Positions 6,429 through 7,587 of a DNA stretch of 7,587 bases are shown here, one piece after another. The notes beneath the pieces were generated by a model that saw nothing but the letters and a program-made list of their open reading frames with translations, was not told the origin of the DNA and did no database searches. Location: positions 1 through 7,587 of the forward strand of contig JAKSBM010000008.1 of NCBI GenBank assembly GCA_022361135.1, in the 5' to 3' direction. The position numbers were made by a program, and so were the translations under genes. The number at the start of each line of letters is the position of its first letter. Position 1 is the stretch's first letter. The DNA is from Desulfobacterales bacterium. GTDB lineage: Bacteria; Desulfobacterota; Desulfobacteria; Desulfobacterales; Desulfobacteraceae.

Positions 6429-7587
6429 CTAGGTTGTTTTAAAGGATTTAAAGCTGATCTTCTCTATGTAATGGGATGGCAGAACCTTTTTCAGGGTGGA
6501 CTCAATCTCCCAGATCAAATCCGATTCCGTGACCTGGTCCCGCTTCTCCCAACTGAGATTTTTCTGTATGGCTTCGTAAATCAATCCTCGGTAATAGGAC
6601 ATGTTGTTGCTGATTTCATGGTAGGCCCTCTGGTCGGAATAATCAATGGAAACGTCGGTGGTGATATAGGTCATTTCCTTGGATTGATCCGAGGCCAGAA
6701 TCACAAAATCCGCCAATAAAAGGGTGCCGGATTCCGAAGGCGCTGCCACCCCGTCGGTATTCACCCGGACCGAAGCCACCTGGGGGACTGCCGGAGCCGG
6801 GTCGGCATACTCTGCCGCAGCCATTTCATCGGCAATGTTCGGATCCTTGTCCGAACTGAAAAACAAAAAATAGGACAGGGGCACGGAAATTCCCAGCACC
6901 AGGGCCACGGTGATGGCCGCCAGGAGAAACTTGGATTTAAACCATTGCCGCCCTCCACCCTGGGGAGCCGCCACCTCGGGCGCGCCCCCGTCGGCCTCTT
7001 CCAGGATGATCTCATCCCCGGAATCATCCAGGGAGTCATCGGCATCAAAGAGCTCATCATCGTCCAGATCGTCATCCAGCCCCGTATCTTCGATATCCCC
7101 CATGAGGTCTCCCAGGACATCCTCATCTTCCTGGTCCGCGGCCATGAGCAGGGTATCGATATCATCCTGGGAAATGAGAATGTCATCTTCATTTTCCAGC
7201 TCTTCGGCCCCTTCATCATTTTCCATGAGCAGGGCATCGATGTCTTCCTGGGTGACTTCCTTTTCCCCTGAATCCGAATCGCCTTGGCCCAGTTCCTCTT
7301 CATCCAGGGAGATAATGTCCAGCTCATCCAGGGGATCGCTCTCGGTTTCGGCTTCGTCTCCGGAGTCCGAGTCCCCCCCTTGTTCAAGCTGCTCCGGGTC
7401 GGATTCAGGGGGGGCGTCTTCACCGGGTTCCACCCCTTCTTCAGTCCCTGCTTCGGGGGTGTCCTCGACCTGGGGTTCCGCAGAAAAATCGGCAATCAAT
7501 GCATCCAGGGTCTCCTGGGTAATCATGCAATCTTCCGGGGCAACGGCTTCATCTTCGGAAATCAACCCATCATCGGGCAGATCGGAT
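6429..7587 (-). CDS. FliL-like basal body membrane protein with FliM-type motifs in an acidic N-terminus, 5' end cut by window edge
   Basis: The frame is open to the right edge, so the true start is probably outside; a TTG at 7565 and an ATG at 7526 are internal candidates. Residues below count from 7565 (378 in total). Residues 1-200 are very acidic, with no hydrophobic segment. Three FliM/FliN-like motifs lie at 15-26 (ITQETLDALIAD), 104-114 (VTQEDIDALLM) and 131-141 (ISQDDIDTLLM). Basic residues (RQWFKSK, 206-212) precede one membrane helix at about 213-236. The remainder is periplasmic: a linker rich in Ala and Pro, then a FliL-like domain at about 281-375 (LLLADFVILASDQSKEMTYI, then ITTDVSIDY, MSYYRGLIYEAIQKNLS and a C-terminal IEKISFKSF). 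FliL surrounds the stator and modulates torque. The long acidic extension is not part of ordinary FliL. FliL assignment is moderate, made on pattern and context. Confidence 0.75.
   Translation of the reverse strand, partial: SDLPDDGLISEDEAVAPEDCMITQETLDALIADFSAEPQVEDTPEAGTEEGVEPGEDAPPESDPEQLEQGGDSDSGDEAETESDPLDELDIISLDEEELGQGDSDSGEKEVTQEDIDALLMENDEGAEELENEDDILISQDDIDTLLMAADQEDEDVLGDLMGDIEDTGLDDDLDDDELFDADDSLDDSGDEIILEEADGGAPEVAAPQGGGRQWFKSKFLLAAITVALVLGISVPLSYFLFFSSDKDPNIADEMAAAEYADPAPAVPQVASVRVNTDGVAAPSESGTLLLADFVILASDQSKEMTYITTDVSIDYSDQRAYHEISNNMSYYRGLIYEAIQKNLSWEKRDQVTESDLIWEIESTLKKVLPSHYIEKISFKSFKTT
7142..7252. repeat. Imperfect direct repeat encoding the FliM-type motifs
   Basis: Plus-strand 7142-7171 and 7223-7252 match at about 27 of 30 bases and are 81 bases (27 codons) apart in the same reading frame. 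They encode the QDDIDTLLM and QEDIDALLM copies. A more diverged third copy lies at about 7488-7523. This suggests that the motif was duplicated within the gene. Confidence 0.7.

Noticed and set aside
6761..7495. 244-codon minus-strand open frame overlapping the FliL-like gene
   Set aside because: It is a shifted frame of the acidic-repeat gene; its Trp-, Met- and Pro-rich product is what frame-shifted GAT/GAA codons give.

Overview
The window is a stretch of a bacterial flagellar gene cluster. All supported genes lie on the minus strand, so transcription runs from the right end to the left end. The gene order flgF-flgG-flgA-flgH-flgI, the lipoprotein L-ring and secreted P-ring proteins (a Gram-negative envelope), and a sigma-54 type promoter all point to a Gram-negative, flagellated bacterium. 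The order is like that known from sulfate-reducing Desulfobacterota (former Deltaproteobacteria). The lineage is inference; no taxonomic marker is present.

Right block (about 4219-7587). In transcription order it holds: a FliL-like membrane protein with a long acidic cytoplasmic N-terminus (its 5' end lies beyond the window); a small, very basic protein; a membrane-anchored coiled-coil protein with a helix-turn-helix-like tail; a FliK-like hook-length control protein; and a stand-alone copy of the FlhB C-terminal domain. These genes are separated by -4 to +12 bases and probably form one translationally coupled unit. Together they look like motor and export-switch accessory functions.

Gap (3847-4218). 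About 370 bases without a convincing gene separate the two blocks. The gap carries a near-consensus sigma-54 promoter just before flgF, two GC-rich inverted repeats and a weak candidate terminator for the right block.

Left block (1-3846). flgF and flgG encode proximal and distal rod proteins, flgA the P-ring chaperone, flgH the L-ring lipoprotein and flgI the P-ring protein (cut by the left edge). This operon builds the rod and the bushing through the peptidoglycan and outer membrane. Adjacent genes are 2 to 14 bases apart.

The most unusual observation is in the FliL-like protein. Its cytoplasmic region carries three copies of a short motif (T/S-Q-x-x-[I/L]-D-x-L-[L/I]) that matches the N-terminal CheY-P-binding peptide of FliM. 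This would join a switch-type docking peptide to a stator-associated periplasmic domain in one membrane protein.
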